Assembly: GCF_020169515.1 (NCBI RefSeq)
Contig: NZ_JAHMHW010000001.1
Span: 1,018,166-1,082,165, forward strand
DNA: 64,000 nt
Direction: 5' to 3'
From: Paenibacillus vietnamensis
GTDB taxonomy: Bacteria > Bacillota > Bacilli > Paenibacillales > Paenibacillaceae
The position numbers were made by a program, and so were the translations under genes. The notes beneath the pieces are model-generated. The model was not told the origin of the DNA. It searched no databases and saw nothing but the letters and a program-made list of their open reading frames with translations. Below are positions 39,860 to 49,112 of this stretch, piece after piece; position 1 is the stretch's first letter, and every line of letters begins with the position of its first letter.

Positions 39860-39886
39860 GCGGCAAGCGAACATTTCGCTTGCCGC
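39860..39886 (-). terminator. Terminator of the 39894-40415 gene
   Basis: A perfect 12-bp stem, GCGGCAAGCGAA (39860-39871) with TTCGCTTGCCGC (39875-39886), and a 3-base loop. On the minus strand TCTTTTCATTTT follows. Confidence 0.85.
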
Positions 39887-39893
39887 CCGGTCA

Positions 39894-40415
39894 CTAAACT
39901 AAACTGTCCCAGCGGTGGCGGTACTGAAGCAGCTTGGGATGCAAGATCCTTGGCTCGACAATAACAAGCAGCCGCAATTTGACGATCCACTCCTCGAAGG
40001 AGGAATAGGAAGCGAACGCGTTAGCCGTCTCTCCGCTCAACAGAAGAAAGAGCGGGCCCGGGTACGTTTCCGCAATATGCCTCAGCGCGGAGTCGATCGG
40101 CGTATATTTTTTGCGCTTGGCTTCCAGCCGCTCTACGACTACATTCACCGATTCGCGCTCCCGCTTCCACTCATACAGCTTATCCTCCCGCTTGTATAAC
40201 GCGCTAACGGGCTCCTTCGACATCCGCTTGACAGTTTGCTCATGCAGCGGATAGAGGACAAGCCTCGCAAACGACCGCTCCTTCACCGTAAGCGCCGCCA
40301 GATCCAGCTCGCGGTCCGACACGTGCTCGAAAGAATCGTAGTAGACAATCGTTCCTTTCCGGTCCTCCTCCTGCGGCTCATAGCCGAACGGTACTTTTTG
40401 GGGCAGCTCACTCAT
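39894..40415 (-). CDS. Hypothetical protein (173 residues)
   Basis: A soluble, basic and mixed alpha/beta protein starting MSELPQKVPFGYEPQEEDRK. The central part is helical and charged (LYKREDKLYEWKRERESVNVVVERLEAKRKKYTP). No signal peptide, membrane helix or metal motif is visible. I do not recognise the family; similar uncharacterised proteins are frequent in Paenibacillus. It has its own strong terminator, so it is a single transcription unit. GAGAACCTGC precedes the ATG. Confidence 0.65.
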   Translation of the reverse strand: MSELPQKVPFGYEPQEEDRKGTIVYYDSFEHVSDRELDLAALTVKERSFARLVLYPLHEQTVKRMSKEPVSALYKREDKLYEWKRERESVNVVVERLEAKRKKYTPIDSALRHIAETYPGPLFLLLSGETANAFASYSSFEEWIVKLRLLVIVEPRILHPKLLQYRHRWDSLV

Positions 40416-40490
40416 AGCAGGTTCTCCTAGTCAAAAAGATAAATGTTGGACTCGATTTGAAAATACCATATATGTATGCAAAAAGCCAAC

Positions 40491-41549
40491 TTACAGCTTT
40501 TTATAGTCGCTTTTCATGATCGCTCTGACGAGCGACGGCCACTTTGAGTTCGCCGGACAATACTTTTTGGCAACCTGTTCGACCGTTTCCAGCCCTTTGC
40601 CCACATAATGCTTGGATAACAGCTTCCCGAACCTTCTTACGCTGTCGCCCTTCGTTTTGAAGCTGAACGCTTTATTGTATTTATCCCCGTCGATGGCATT
40701 TAAGCCGAATAAATTATTTTTGTTTTTTGCGAGCTTGCTTTTCCCGTTCCCGCTTTCCAGCTTCATGACCGCAATCGTGAAAAAAGCGTTAATGCCGTAT
40801 TCTTCCTCAATTTCGAGAATGGCCGACTCTAGTCCGTGCCCGGATAAGGCTGTTCCCTTAAATATTTTTTTGATATGTGCCATCGTTAATCCCGAATCCG
40901 AATCCACTCTTGAAGAAGGCTTATCGGGCAGCTGCCGGGTTTCCTCCGGGGCGGAGGCGCTGCTTTCCACGCTTGCGATACGGACTGCGGCTTTTTGTTT
41001 CTTCGGAGCCGGCTCTTCGGCAGCCGGTTCAGGCGCGTTATTCTCCGTTTTCTTCGCATAACCTGCATGAATATAACCGCCGTCCTTCAGCTTCAGCCAG
41101 CCGTTGTCGGTGACGGCTGCGATCTCAAAGGCCGTTCCTTGCTCCGCGACATGAAGAATGCGCGAACCGGCATTTGGCTCCGAACGGACATTCAAGTAAT
41201 AAGCGGTAACCTCGTACACCGGCAGTTTCTTCTCGGCCGGCTTTGCCGGCTGTGCTTGCTCCGCAGGCGGAGCCTTCGGGGAGGCTTTAGTTTTGGATTC
41301 GCTCTTTCGGTCTTGATCAGCCGTACTTCGGGCAGCCTCGGGAACCGGAACGGTCTTCTTCTGCGGCTCGATCGTCTTCTGAACGCTCACCTCATTTCTT
41401 GCGGTGACGGCATTTCCGGCCGATTTACCGGATATTCCGGTAAACTGCGGGTCATTGTTATTTATGGGCATAACATTCATTCCCGATGTGATTAGTAAGG
41501 ATAATAGCAACAGGACAAGCACAGATTGCTGAATGAACGTTTTTCGCAT
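40491..41549 (-). CDS. Secreted SH3b-glucosaminidase protein (LytG/FlgJ-like)
   Basis: A 352-residue secreted protein. A signal peptide (FIQQSVLVLLLLSLLITSG) is followed by a long Lys/Pro/Ala-rich linker, an SH3b domain (about 115-180, VTAYYLNVRSEPNAGSRILHVAEQGTAFEIAAVTDNGWLKLKDGGYIHAGYAKK), a second charged linker, and a glucosaminidase-type domain (about 220-350). The putative catalytic Glu lies in LEIEEEYGINAFFTIAVMKLESGNGKSKLAKNKNNLFGLNA. It probably cleaves N-acetylglucosamine bonds of the wall. Start ATG at 41549 follows AGAGG. It is separated from the next gene by its own leader region. Confidence 0.88.
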   Translation of the reverse strand: MRKTFIQQSVLVLLLLSLLITSGMNVMPINNNDPQFTGISGKSAGNAVTARNEVSVQKTIEPQKKTVPVPEAARSTADQDRKSESKTKASPKAPPAEQAQPAKPAEKKLPVYEVTAYYLNVRSEPNAGSRILHVAEQGTAFEIAAVTDNGWLKLKDGGYIHAGYAKKTENNAPEPAAEEPAPKKQKAAVRIASVESSASAPEETRQLPDKPSSRVDSDSGLTMAHIKKIFKGTALSGHGLESAILEIEEEYGINAFFTIAVMKLESGNGKSKLAKNKNNLFGLNAIDGDKYNKAFSFKTKGDSVRRFGKLLSKHYVGKGLETVEQVAKKYCPANSKWPSLVRAIMKSDYKKL

Positions 41550-41734
41550 GATATACCTCTTCTCGTTATGGATTGAAGGATATGCAGTCTTTAGGGACAA
41601 TCAGACAGTCTGTGAAGATTATATGTCGGGCAGTCCACAAAAAAGACGGGAAAATGTCCGTTTTTCGGCTCAAACCGCAATTATGAGAAAAAATAAATAA
41701 TTGCCGGGCGCCTGAAAAATCTTAAAAAACGCCA

Positions 41735-41761
41735 AAAAACCCTTATTCCGCAAGGGATAAG
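41735..41761 (-). terminator. Terminator of the epimerase-like gene
   Basis: On the minus strand CTTATCCC pairs with GGAATAAG (41761-41742, one GU pair), followed by six T residues. Confidence 0.75.
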
Positions 41762-41795
41762 AGCTTTTTGGACAATGAATTTTTATGCAACCCGC

Positions 41796-42812
41796 CTACT
41801 TCCTGGATTTCCCAAATCCCGCCTCATGTGCCTCGATTATGGCATCCATCTGAGCATTCCAGGCTTCGTCCTCCGTGCAGCGCTCCGGATGCGCCTCAAA
41901 CCATTTCACGGTACGCGCGATCCCCTCCCCGAAAGGAACGGTCGCTTCGAACTCCGGAACCAGCCTTTTGATTTTGCTGTTGTCGAAAACGCTCGTTACG
42001 GCTTTGTCGCCGAGCAGTCCGCCTTCCAGCTCGGGATTATGCGAGATCAGAAACTCCGAGGAAATATGGACAAGCTTCGGCTTGCAGCCGGCCGCTGCGC
42101 CGATCGCTTCATAAATTTGATTCCATGTCAGCACCTCGTCGGAGGTAATATGATACGCCTCCCCGATCGCTTCCTCGCGCCCCAGAAGGCCGACCAACCC
42201 TTTGGCGAAATCGGTATTATGCGTCATCGTCCATAAGGACGAGCCGTCTCCGTGCACGATGACGGGCAGCCCTTTGCGCATGCGGGCGACGAGCGACCAC
42301 GGATGCTGCCAGCTGTTCAGCGAGGCCGGGATCATCGTATTGCCGTACGTATAGGACGGCCGTACAATCGTATACGGAAAGCCGGACCCGGCGCGTTCCG
42401 TCTCCAGCAGCTGCTCGCAAGCGATTTTATCTCGGGAATACTGCCAATATTTATTCTCAAGCGGCGTTTTGTCTTCCGTGACCATATAGTGCCCGGGCGG
42501 CTTCTGGTAGGCCGATGCCGAACTGATGAAAATATATTGCTTCGTTTTTCCGCGGAACAGCTCGATGTCCGTCTGAACATGCTCAGGGGTGAAAGCGATC
42601 CAGTCGACGACGACGTCGAAGGAATGGCCTTCAAGCGCGGCCGCTGCCGACTCCCGGTCACGGATATCCCCGGTAATGACCTTTGCGCCGACCGGAACGA
42701 AATCGTCTCTTTTACCTCTATTGAACAGATAGAGCTCGTAACCTCTCTCCACTGCGAGCTTCGATACAGCCTGGCTGATCAGACCCGTACCGCCAATGAA
42801 CAATACCTTCAT
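41796..42812 (-). CDS. NAD-dependent epimerase/dehydratase family protein
   Basis: A 338-residue extended SDR. The Rossmann motif is VLFIGGTGLISQAVSKLAVERGY, followed by GDIRDRESAAAALEG. The catalytic region contains ISSASAYQKPP and the YSRDK motif (Tyr and Lys). A later segment, RPSYTYGNTMIP, matches the RPxxxYGP family signature. Such proteins are close to isoflavone-reductase or mRNA-binding (CSP41-like) SDRs, and the substrate cannot be predicted. Start at 42812 follows AAAGGAG; an upstream in-frame ATG lacks a site and would overlap the divergent lipoprotein gene. It is monocistronic. Confidence 0.88.
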   Translation of the reverse strand: MKVLFIGGTGLISQAVSKLAVERGYELYLFNRGKRDDFVPVGAKVITGDIRDRESAAAALEGHSFDVVVDWIAFTPEHVQTDIELFRGKTKQYIFISSASAYQKPPGHYMVTEDKTPLENKYWQYSRDKIACEQLLETERAGSGFPYTIVRPSYTYGNTMIPASLNSWQHPWSLVARMRKGLPVIVHGDGSSLWTMTHNTDFAKGLVGLLGREEAIGEAYHITSDEVLTWNQIYEAIGAAAGCKPKLVHISSEFLISHNPELEGGLLGDKAVTSVFDNSKIKRLVPEFEATVPFGEGIARTVKWFEAHPERCTEDEAWNAQMDAIIEAHEAGFGKSRK

Positions 42813-42949
42813 CCGTATTCGCTCCTTTTTCTTCCGATTCCCATCCATTTTAATGCAAGAATCGTTCAATGAATAGTAGGAAAAGTTATGTTTTTCGGCT
42901 GCATGGCGATGATATAATCGTAATATTCCATCGAAAGGTAGGGTTTACC

Positions 42950-43474
42950 TTGAACAAAATCGCGCAAACGACGCTGTACGCCGCCATTCTCTCCGGCTTG
43001 CTCCTCAGCGCCTGCGGCAATCAGGCGTCCCTTGCGGATAACGGACAGGGCGCCGCAAACGGGCATCACGAGCACGAACATGAGCGGACGTCCAGCGGCG
43101 ATCTGCAAGAGAAAACTTCTTCGCTCAAGACGCTTCCGGCTTTCCTGGATTCGGCCTCCCGGGACATCGTCGCTGCATATCGAACCGCTGCGACCGTAAC
43201 CGATATTCTCCCCTATATTCCCTGTTATTGCGGCTGCGGCGAAAGCGCCGGACATCGCAGCAATCTCGATTGTTTCATTGCAGAAATAGGCGAAGACGGC
43301 TCCGTCGTCTGGGATGATCACGGAACGCGCTGCGGGGTATGTATGGAAATCGCCGTTACCGCCGCCGCGATGAAAGCAAGCGGCATTGAAACGGAGCGGA
43401 TCCGGGCGCTCATCGACGATACCTATAAGGAAGGCTACGCAAAGCCGACCGATACGCTTCTTCCTTCCGCATAA
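42950..43474 (+). CDS. PCYCGC-motif lipoprotein
   Basis: A 174-residue lipoprotein. Start is TTG at 42950 after AAAGGTAGGG. The signal peptide ends in LLLSAC, with Cys as lipid anchor, so it is attached to the outer face of the membrane. A His-rich stretch (GHHEHEHERTS) follows. The family signature PCYCGCGE with a distal HxxxxxC (GHRSNLDCF) and CGVC is present. It probably binds metal or an Fe-S or heme-like cofactor. Members are linked to copper or cytochrome handling in Bacillales, but the function is not established. Confidence 0.85.
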   Translation: MNKIAQTTLYAAILSGLLLSACGNQASLADNGQGAANGHHEHEHERTSSGDLQEKTSSLKTLPAFLDSASRDIVAAYRTAATVTDILPYIPCYCGCGESAGHRSNLDCFIAEIGEDGSVVWDDHGTRCGVCMEIAVTAAAMKASGIETERIRALIDDTYKEGYAKPTDTLLPSA

Positions 43475-43666
43475 CCGGGCCTTAATCGCCCCTGCAAGCC
43501 GGCAGCCGTCCGTGCCGCCGGCCTAACAATCCCCTGCCCTATTGACCTTTTGCAAAAAATCAAACAAAATCATAATTTTAAAGCATCGCCACTTCAGCTC
43601 CGAAATCTCTATTATTAAGCTATTAGATGAAACCTAGCACCTAAAGCTGCTTGATGGAGGGGATCT

Positions 43667-44458
43667 ATGAATCTTCATAACAAAACCGTGTTTATAACCG
43701 ATGCGGACAGCGGCAGCGGTTCGGCCGTCATCCGTCGTTTGGCCGAGGAAGGCGCCCGCTTTATTCTGAACAGCCGGTCGGGAGGCGAAAAGCTTGCCGA
43801 TGAGCTTTCCTTGATCCGCGAAGCGGGCTCGCAGGCGATCGTCGTGAGCGTCAATCCGTCCGTCAGCGCCGAGGTGGCGGAAATGCTGCAGTTTGCAGAG
43901 CAGCAGCTTGGCCCGGTCGACATCCTGATCCATAACGATAACGAAGTGCTTCAAGCTTCGGTCGAAAGCTGCAGCGAAGAGGCGTTTTGGGATTGCCTCA
44001 GCAGAAACGCCAAATCGGCGTTTGTCTGCACGCAGGCGGTCGGCCGGCAAATGGTCCGTCAGCAAAGCGGGAGCATCATTTATGTCTCCTCTATCCACGC
44101 CGAGAAGCCAACCGGCTCGTCCTTCGCCTACAGCGCTTCCAAGGGAGCGGTGAAGATGCTGGCCAAGGAAGCGGCGCTGGTGCTCGGCCGGTCCGGCGTC
44201 CGCGTCAACACCATCGAGCTTGGACCCGTTCAAGGCGATGACAAACGTTTTAAAAGCAGCTTCTCTACGCTCTATCACGACTATGAATACAAGGTACCGA
44301 ATGCCGTTCTCGGCAGCATCGAGGATTTGGCCGGGCTCGTCCACTTTCTCGCATCGGACGATTCGGCCTATGTGAACGGAGCGGATATCCGCCTCGACGG
44401 CGGCTTTCTACTGCATTATATGAATTTCAAAATGAAGCGTCCCCAGTCCGGGAGGTGA
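43667..44458 (+). CDS. SDR-family oxidoreductase with degenerate nucleotide motif
   Basis: A 263-residue short-chain dehydrogenase. The catalytic SSIHAEKPTGSSFAYSASKG retains Ser, Tyr and Lys. The cofactor motif TGxxxGxG is altered to TDADSGSGSA, and the NNAG motif reads HNDN. It is paired with a normal SDR three bases downstream and an enolase-superfamily enzyme, suggesting one pathway. It might be a partner subunit or a modified enzyme. GGAGGGGATCT precedes the ATG. Confidence 0.85.
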   Translation: MNLHNKTVFITDADSGSGSAVIRRLAEEGARFILNSRSGGEKLADELSLIREAGSQAIVVSVNPSVSAEVAEMLQFAEQQLGPVDILIHNDNEVLQASVESCSEEAFWDCLSRNAKSAFVCTQAVGRQMVRQQSGSIIYVSSIHAEKPTGSSFAYSASKGAVKMLAKEAALVLGRSGVRVNTIELGPVQGDDKRFKSSFSTLYHDYEYKVPNAVLGSIEDLAGLVHFLASDDSAYVNGADIRLDGGFLLHYMNFKMKRPQSGR

Positions 44459-44461
44459 ACC

Positions 44462-45247
44462 ATGAGCATCGCAGGCAAAATTGCGCTCGTTACGGGCGCG
44501 GGTACCGGAATCGGCAAAGGGGTAGCGATCGAGCTCGCACGGCGCGGGGTCAAAGTAGCCGTTCATTATAACCAGAGCGATGCCGGCGCACTCCATACGA
44601 AGCAGCAGATCGACGAGTTTGGCGGAGACTGCTTTCTCGTGCAGGCCAATGTCGCGAACCGGGAGGAAATCGAGCGGATGGTCGGCATCGTCGCGGACCG
44701 ATGCGGCGGCATCGATATTTTGGTGAATAACGCCGCTTTGCAGCTGAATTACGATTTTTTCGAGCATGACGACGCCTCGTTCGACCGGATGATGAGCATT
44801 AATTTAAAAGGTTATCTGCAGTGCATTCAGGCTGTTGTCCCTTATATGAAGCAAAAGCAGGCCGGCTCGATCATTCTTATGTCTTCGGTCCACAGCAAGC
44901 GCCCAACCGACTTCGACGCCGTTTACTCGATGACGAAAGGCGGCATCCGTATGCTCGGCCGTGAAAGCGCAATCGAGCTTGCCCGCTACGGCATCAGGGT
45001 GAACACGATCGAGCCCGGTGCCGTCGACGTCGGCAAGCAAAGCGCCAGAGAATCCAAGCCGATTATGACCCGGGAGGATGCCGAGCGTCACAAAAAGCAG
45101 GCCGGCTCCATCCGCGACAAATTTCCGCTTGGCCGCGTCGGCACGCCCCTCGACGTAGCACGGCTCGTCTGTTTCCTCGCATCCGACGAAAATGAGTTTT
45201 TGACAGGCTCCTCGATCCGCCTCGACGGCGGCAGTATGCTGCTTTAA
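44462..45247 (+). CDS. SDR-family oxidoreductase (glucose 1-dehydrogenase/FabG type)
   Basis: A 261-residue classical short-chain dehydrogenase with cofactor motif TGAGTGIGKG, NNAALQ (NNAG-type) and catalytic SSVHSKRPTDFDAVYSMTKG (Ser, Tyr, Lys). It probably oxidises a sugar or sugar acid with NAD(P). GGGAGGTG precedes the ATG, three bases after the stop of the partner SDR. It forms an operon with the enolase-superfamily gene downstream. Confidence 0.93.
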   Translation: MSIAGKIALVTGAGTGIGKGVAIELARRGVKVAVHYNQSDAGALHTKQQIDEFGGDCFLVQANVANREEIERMVGIVADRCGGIDILVNNAALQLNYDFFEHDDASFDRMMSINLKGYLQCIQAVVPYMKQKQAGSIILMSSVHSKRPTDFDAVYSMTKGGIRMLGRESAIELARYGIRVNTIEPGAVDVGKQSARESKPIMTREDAERHKKQAGSIRDKFPLGRVGTPLDVARLVCFLASDENEFLTGSSIRLDGGSMLL

Positions 45248-45293
45248 TGCAGGTTTAACGATCAAGTTCAACTATATTGAAGGAGTGATTTTT

Positions 45294-46682
45294 GTGGCCA
45301 ATAACCCGTCCTATGAAGAAACGTTAGCGCATGTCAGCACCTATTCCAAACCGTCCGAGCTGCGCATTACGGACATTCGCTTCACCGATATTACAGGCGG
45401 TCCGTTCCACAGCAGCTTGATCAAGGTGTACACGAACCAGGGACTTGTAGGATTCGGTGAGGTTCGCGACGGCGCAGACAAGGTTTACGCCCAAATGCTG
45501 AAAGGGCGCCTGCTCGGGGAAAACCCATGCAACATCGATAAGCTGTTCCGCAGGATCAAACAGTTCGGCGGACATGCGCGGCAGGGCGGCGGCGTCAGCG
45601 GCCTCGAAATCGCAATGTGGGATTTGGCGGGCAAAGCATACGGCATCCCGATCTATCAAATGCTCGGCGGCAAATTCCGGGAGAAAATCCGCATGTACTG
45701 CGATACCGAAGTCGTAGGCAAAGATACGGGCACCGCGATGGGCCTAGCACTTAAGAAACGGATGGATCAAGGCTTCTCCTTCCTGAAGATGGATCTCGGC
45801 ATTGGCCAGATTATTCACGAGCCCGGAACCTTGAGCGCGCCGGTCGGGTTTCTTCAGGAAATGCGGGATATTTCACAAAAACGTTACCGGAGCCATAACG
45901 AAAATTTGACGGAGGATGAAATCAGGGACATCCGGAACCGCCATTACGATATTCACAATATCCCCCACCCTTTTACCGCTATCCACGTTACGGAAAAAGG
46001 ACTCGACATGCTTGAGCAATACGTCGCGGACGTGCGCGCGGTCATCGGCTATGAGGTTCCGCTTGCGGTAGACCACTTCGGCCATATCGGCCTCGAGGAT
46101 TGCATCAAGCTGGGCCGCCGCGTCGATAAGTTTAATTTGGCCTGGATGGAGGATATGCTGCCTTGGCAGTATACGGAGCAATATGCGAAGCTGGCCCGCT
46201 CGGTCACGACCCCGATCTGTACGGGCGAGGATATTTATTTGAAGGAAAACTTCCGCCCTCTGCTTGAGGCCGGCGGCGTTTCGGTCATCCACCCGGACGT
46301 GCTGACGACGGGCGGCATTCTGGAGACGAAAAAAATCGGGGACATGGCACAGGAATATGGCGTTGCAATGGCCATCCATATGGCGGAAAGCCCGATCGCC
46401 TGCCTGGCGGCCGCCCACGTCGCAGCCGCTACGGAAAACTTCATGGCGCTCGAGTACCATTCCTGCGAAGTGCCATGGTGGGATGATATTATCATCAGCA
46501 GCAAGCTGCCGAAGAAGCTCGTCCAAAACGGCTTCATTCATATGGTTGACGCCCCGGGCCTTGGCATCGACGACCTGAATGACGAAGTGCTCGCCCAGCA
46601 TCTGCATCCGAATATTCCGGGGCTGTGGGAAGCAACCGATATTTGGAACCAATACCATTCGAACGACCGGCTTTGGAGCTGA
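45294..46682 (+). CDS. Mandelate racemase/muconate lactonizing (enolase superfamily) sugar-acid dehydratase
   Basis: A 462-residue enzyme. The N-terminal capping domain ends in GGHARQGGGVSGLEIAMWDLAGKAYGIPIYQMLGGK. Catalytic/metal residues of the barrel are in FLKMDLG, LAVDHFGHIG, WMEDMLPW, TGEDIYLKENF (metal ligands) and AIHMAESPIACL. It likely dehydrates an aldonic or uronic acid after the SDR step. Start GTG at 45294 is eight bases after GGAG. A strong terminator follows at 46703. Confidence 0.92.
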   Translation: MANNPSYEETLAHVSTYSKPSELRITDIRFTDITGGPFHSSLIKVYTNQGLVGFGEVRDGADKVYAQMLKGRLLGENPCNIDKLFRRIKQFGGHARQGGGVSGLEIAMWDLAGKAYGIPIYQMLGGKFREKIRMYCDTEVVGKDTGTAMGLALKKRMDQGFSFLKMDLGIGQIIHEPGTLSAPVGFLQEMRDISQKRYRSHNENLTEDEIRDIRNRHYDIHNIPHPFTAIHVTEKGLDMLEQYVADVRAVIGYEVPLAVDHFGHIGLEDCIKLGRRVDKFNLAWMEDMLPWQYTEQYAKLARSVTTPICTGEDIYLKENFRPLLEAGGVSVIHPDVLTTGGILETKKIGDMAQEYGVAMAIHMAESPIACLAAAHVAAATENFMALEYHSCEVPWWDDIIISSKLPKKLVQNGFIHMVDAPGLGIDDLNDEVLAQHLHPNIPGLWEATDIWNQYHSNDRLWS

Positions 46683-46702
46683 CGGTCCTTCAACGATAAA
46701 CA

Positions 46703-46724
46703 GCCAGCCGGTCAACCGGCTGGC
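46703..46724. terminator. Terminator after the dehydratase gene
   Basis: GCCAGCCGGT (46703-46712) and ACCGGCTGGC (46715-46724) with a 2-base loop, then TTCTTTGTTTT on the plus strand. The GH5 gene converges from the other side. Confidence 0.88.
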
Positions 46725-46733
46725 TTCTTTGTT

Positions 46734-48452
46734 TTACTCCGAGGCGGTACCTGTGACAGCGGTGCCGCTCTTCGTAATCGTGTAGGTGACGGTTTCACCG
46801 CTCCAAAAGTAGAAGGTCAGCACAACTTCACCGTCGTTCACTTCGTTGAAGAAGTTTGGCGTAAGCTTGATCTCGTTCGTTTCATACGACGGCGAGAAAA
46901 CATACGAAAATTCCTTGAACGAGGTCCAGCTCTGCGGACCTGCGTTGCCTCCGGCCGCGTAGACGGCTTCCATCGTAGCAAGCCGGTCGCCGTTAAAGGA
47001 GGCTGGAATCGAGAACCCGGCGGTCGTACCGGCAGTATTGTGCAGCACCGGCGTATCGTAGACGATGACGTCAAACACCCAATCCTCGCCTTTGTTGAAG
47101 TCCGCTTTCAGCTCCGCGTTCTCCCCATATTCCCCAGCTGCCGTAAGCTTGTCCAGCAGCTCCGCCTTCACTGTCAATACATTTCCTTGCAGCGTGTAAT
47201 CGGAGCCCTTGCGCAGGGCCTTGCCATCATAGCGAAGTGCAGTCAGCAGGTTGCCGTTCAGCTCCAGATCAATGACAGCATCCTGAGCCGCAGCTCCCTT
47301 CCGCACATAAATCAGATCCGTTTCCGCCGCAGCGGAACGTCCCTTCCAGCTCGACTTCAGCATGCCGAACAGCTGCGGATCGTTCCACTTCAATTCGAGG
47401 CGGTTTAAATGCTGCCCATTATCCCACAGCATATGGGTAATGCCTCTCTCTTGAATGTAATGCAGCAGAAACTCGAAAAACTTAAGTTTTTCGCCTTGCT
47501 CGATCGTTCCCGTATTTTTGTCGAAGCCGAGCAGGCCGAATTCGCCCAAAATAACCGGAATCCCTTTCGCTACAAGCGAGTTATAGACGCGGTCAAACGT
47601 CTGGACGATATCGTTTTTCGTTTCCTCGTTAAAGCGGGTGAAGCCGGCGATATTGACGCTGAACGGCCAAAAGCCGTAATAATGAACGGTCGCAATCAGA
47701 TTCGGGTCGTTAAGCGCCTCGAACGTATTAACGAGCGCATCGAGCCTGTCCTGGTTCGCACTCGTTTCCAGCGTAGGCAGGACGAGCGGGCGCTCTGCAT
47801 TGTTGCCGCCGGAGCTGCGAACGATTTGATGGAAGGAAACATTCAATTCATGCAGCATCGCATAGTGCGTTTCGCCGCCTCCGCCCCATCCGTCCGAAAA
47901 GCGGGGTTCATTAATGCTTTCAAACGACAGCTTGTGCGTGTAGTTTTTGAACCGGTCGGCGATTTGCGTCCATGCCGCGTTGTAGCGTGCAAGTACGGCG
48001 TCATGCTCGGTTCCCATCCGGTTTACCCATATCCAGGAGTCGTGATGCAAGTTGATCATGACGTAAAGGCCGGCGTCCAGGGACCAATTTACAACCTCTT
48101 CAATACGGTCCATAAAGGCCGGATCAATTTCGTAGCCGGGCGCCTCGCCCATCCTCTGGTCCCAAGTAATCGGGATGCGGATGCTTTTGAAGCCTTGTGA
48201 AGCGATGTGCTTAATCAGTTCCTTTGTCACTCGCGGGTTTCCCCAGGACGTCTCGTCGGCTCCGGTCGCGTCGAATGTGTTGCCGAGGTTCCAGCCGGGC
48301 TGCATCGCTTCGACATAGGATTGAATTTTGCTCTTCGGAACGATAATCGAAGGCTCCGGCTTCGAGGCCGCTCCTGCGGCCGGAACGAGCATGGCTGCCA
48401 TGATCGCAACCGATAACAAAACGGTGAACAGCTTGCTGGACAGTTTCATCAT
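46734..48452 (-). CDS. Secreted GH5 endoglucanase with Ig-like X2 and CBM46-type domains
   Basis: A 572-residue secreted cellulase. A signal peptide (residues 1-29) precedes a GH5 barrel (about 35-370) with acid/base Glu182 (ESINEP) and nucleophile Glu304 (ILGEFG), His and Tyr of VHYYG, and the substrate Trp residues. This is followed by an X2/Ig-like domain (about 378-465, IYVRKGAAAQDAVIDLELNGNLLTALRYDG) and a CBM46-like domain (about 468-570). The layout equals B. halodurans Cel5B, so beta-1,4-glucan or xyloglucan is the probable substrate. A perfect cre site lies upstream. Confidence 0.92.
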   Translation of the reverse strand: MMKLSSKLFTVLLSVAIMAAMLVPAAGAASKPEPSIIVPKSKIQSYVEAMQPGWNLGNTFDATGADETSWGNPRVTKELIKHIASQGFKSIRIPITWDQRMGEAPGYEIDPAFMDRIEEVVNWSLDAGLYVMINLHHDSWIWVNRMGTEHDAVLARYNAAWTQIADRFKNYTHKLSFESINEPRFSDGWGGGGETHYAMLHELNVSFHQIVRSSGGNNAERPLVLPTLETSANQDRLDALVNTFEALNDPNLIATVHYYGFWPFSVNIAGFTRFNEETKNDIVQTFDRVYNSLVAKGIPVILGEFGLLGFDKNTGTIEQGEKLKFFEFLLHYIQERGITHMLWDNGQHLNRLELKWNDPQLFGMLKSSWKGRSAAAETDLIYVRKGAAAQDAVIDLELNGNLLTALRYDGKALRKGSDYTLQGNVLTVKAELLDKLTAAGEYGENAELKADFNKGEDWVFDVIVYDTPVLHNTAGTTAGFSIPASFNGDRLATMEAVYAAGGNAGPQSWTSFKEFSYVFSPSYETNEIKLTPNFFNEVNDGEVVLTFYFWSGETVTYTITKSGTAVTGTASE

Positions 48453-48533
48453 TCCGATTTACCTCCTTATGAAATAGGTGTTTGAACGAAACAACCTGCT
48501 TTTAAGCCAATTTGTCTACTCCTCCTCTCTTTA

Positions 48534-48547
48534 TGTAAGCGCTGTCA
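48534..48547. promoter_or_regulatory. CcpA cre site upstream of the endoglucanase gene
   Basis: TGTAAGCGCTGTCA matches all 14 positions of the consensus TGWAANCGNTNWCA. It lies 82 bases upstream of the ATG. It implies catabolite repression of the cellulase. Confidence 0.85.
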
Positions 48548-48623
48548 ACTCTAGCGACAATGAAAATTTTATCATGGCTTCACGCCCGGCAATACCCCAA
48601 TATTTAGGTAATAAATCAGGTCA

Positions 48624-48654
48624 AAATTAAAGGTGGCGGGACGAACCCGTCACC
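48624..48654 (-). terminator. Terminator overlapping the end of the small hypothetical gene
   Basis: GGTGGCGGG (48632-48640) and CCCGTCACC (48646-48654) form the stem; TTTAATTTT follows on the minus strand. The stem overlaps the stop codon. Confidence 0.75.
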
Positions 48655-48958
48655 CCTCCACCACATCCGCTCTCAAGTCGCCGGCAACCTCAATCATCTT
48701 CGGGATGACGGCATCGTTCAGGCCGGACACGTAAACATCCCCGTCATAATGCCGGAACGGGATTTGTTTATCCCCATAGCTCCACATGAAAAAATCCCCT
48801 TCGATCGACATGGTCGTCGCTCCCTTCACCGTAAACACATTTGTATAAGTGAAGTCGGGTTTGTTCTCAAAATATTGCTTGCACTCCTCCAACGAAATCG
48901 TAAGCGGCGATTGTCCGTCTACCTGCAACGATCTGGTAATCCGATAACGCTGACTCAT
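48650..48958 (-). CDS. Small hypothetical protein (102 residues)
   Basis: A 102-residue soluble protein with repeated beta-strand patterns (MSQRYRITRSLQVDGQSPLTISLEECKQYFENKPDFTYTNVFTVKG). Short family members of this kind occur in Paenibacillus genomes, but no function is known. The start at 48958 has GGAGG five bases upstream; a further upstream ATG gives no better site. It is monocistronic. Confidence 0.65.
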   Translation of the reverse strand: MSQRYRITRSLQVDGQSPLTISLEECKQYFENKPDFTYTNVFTVKGATTMSIEGDFFMWSYGDKQIPFRHYDGDVYVSGLNDAVIPKMIEVAGDLRADVVEG

Positions 48959-49112
48959 TTTTTTGCCTCCATTGATTTTCCAATTTTTTATGTGCGGTTT
49001 CTTTATCCCCTTTCCTACTATAACCTTGCCCGTTCCCAAAAAGAAAGGAGAAATGCTTCGGAAGAGAAGCGCATATGGTAGTAAGGGCTATTATTGATAA
49101 GGAGGTTGAATC

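Noticed and set aside
43498..43523. GC-rich hairpin after the PCYCGC lipoprotein gene as terminator
   Set aside because: No T-run follows on either strand.
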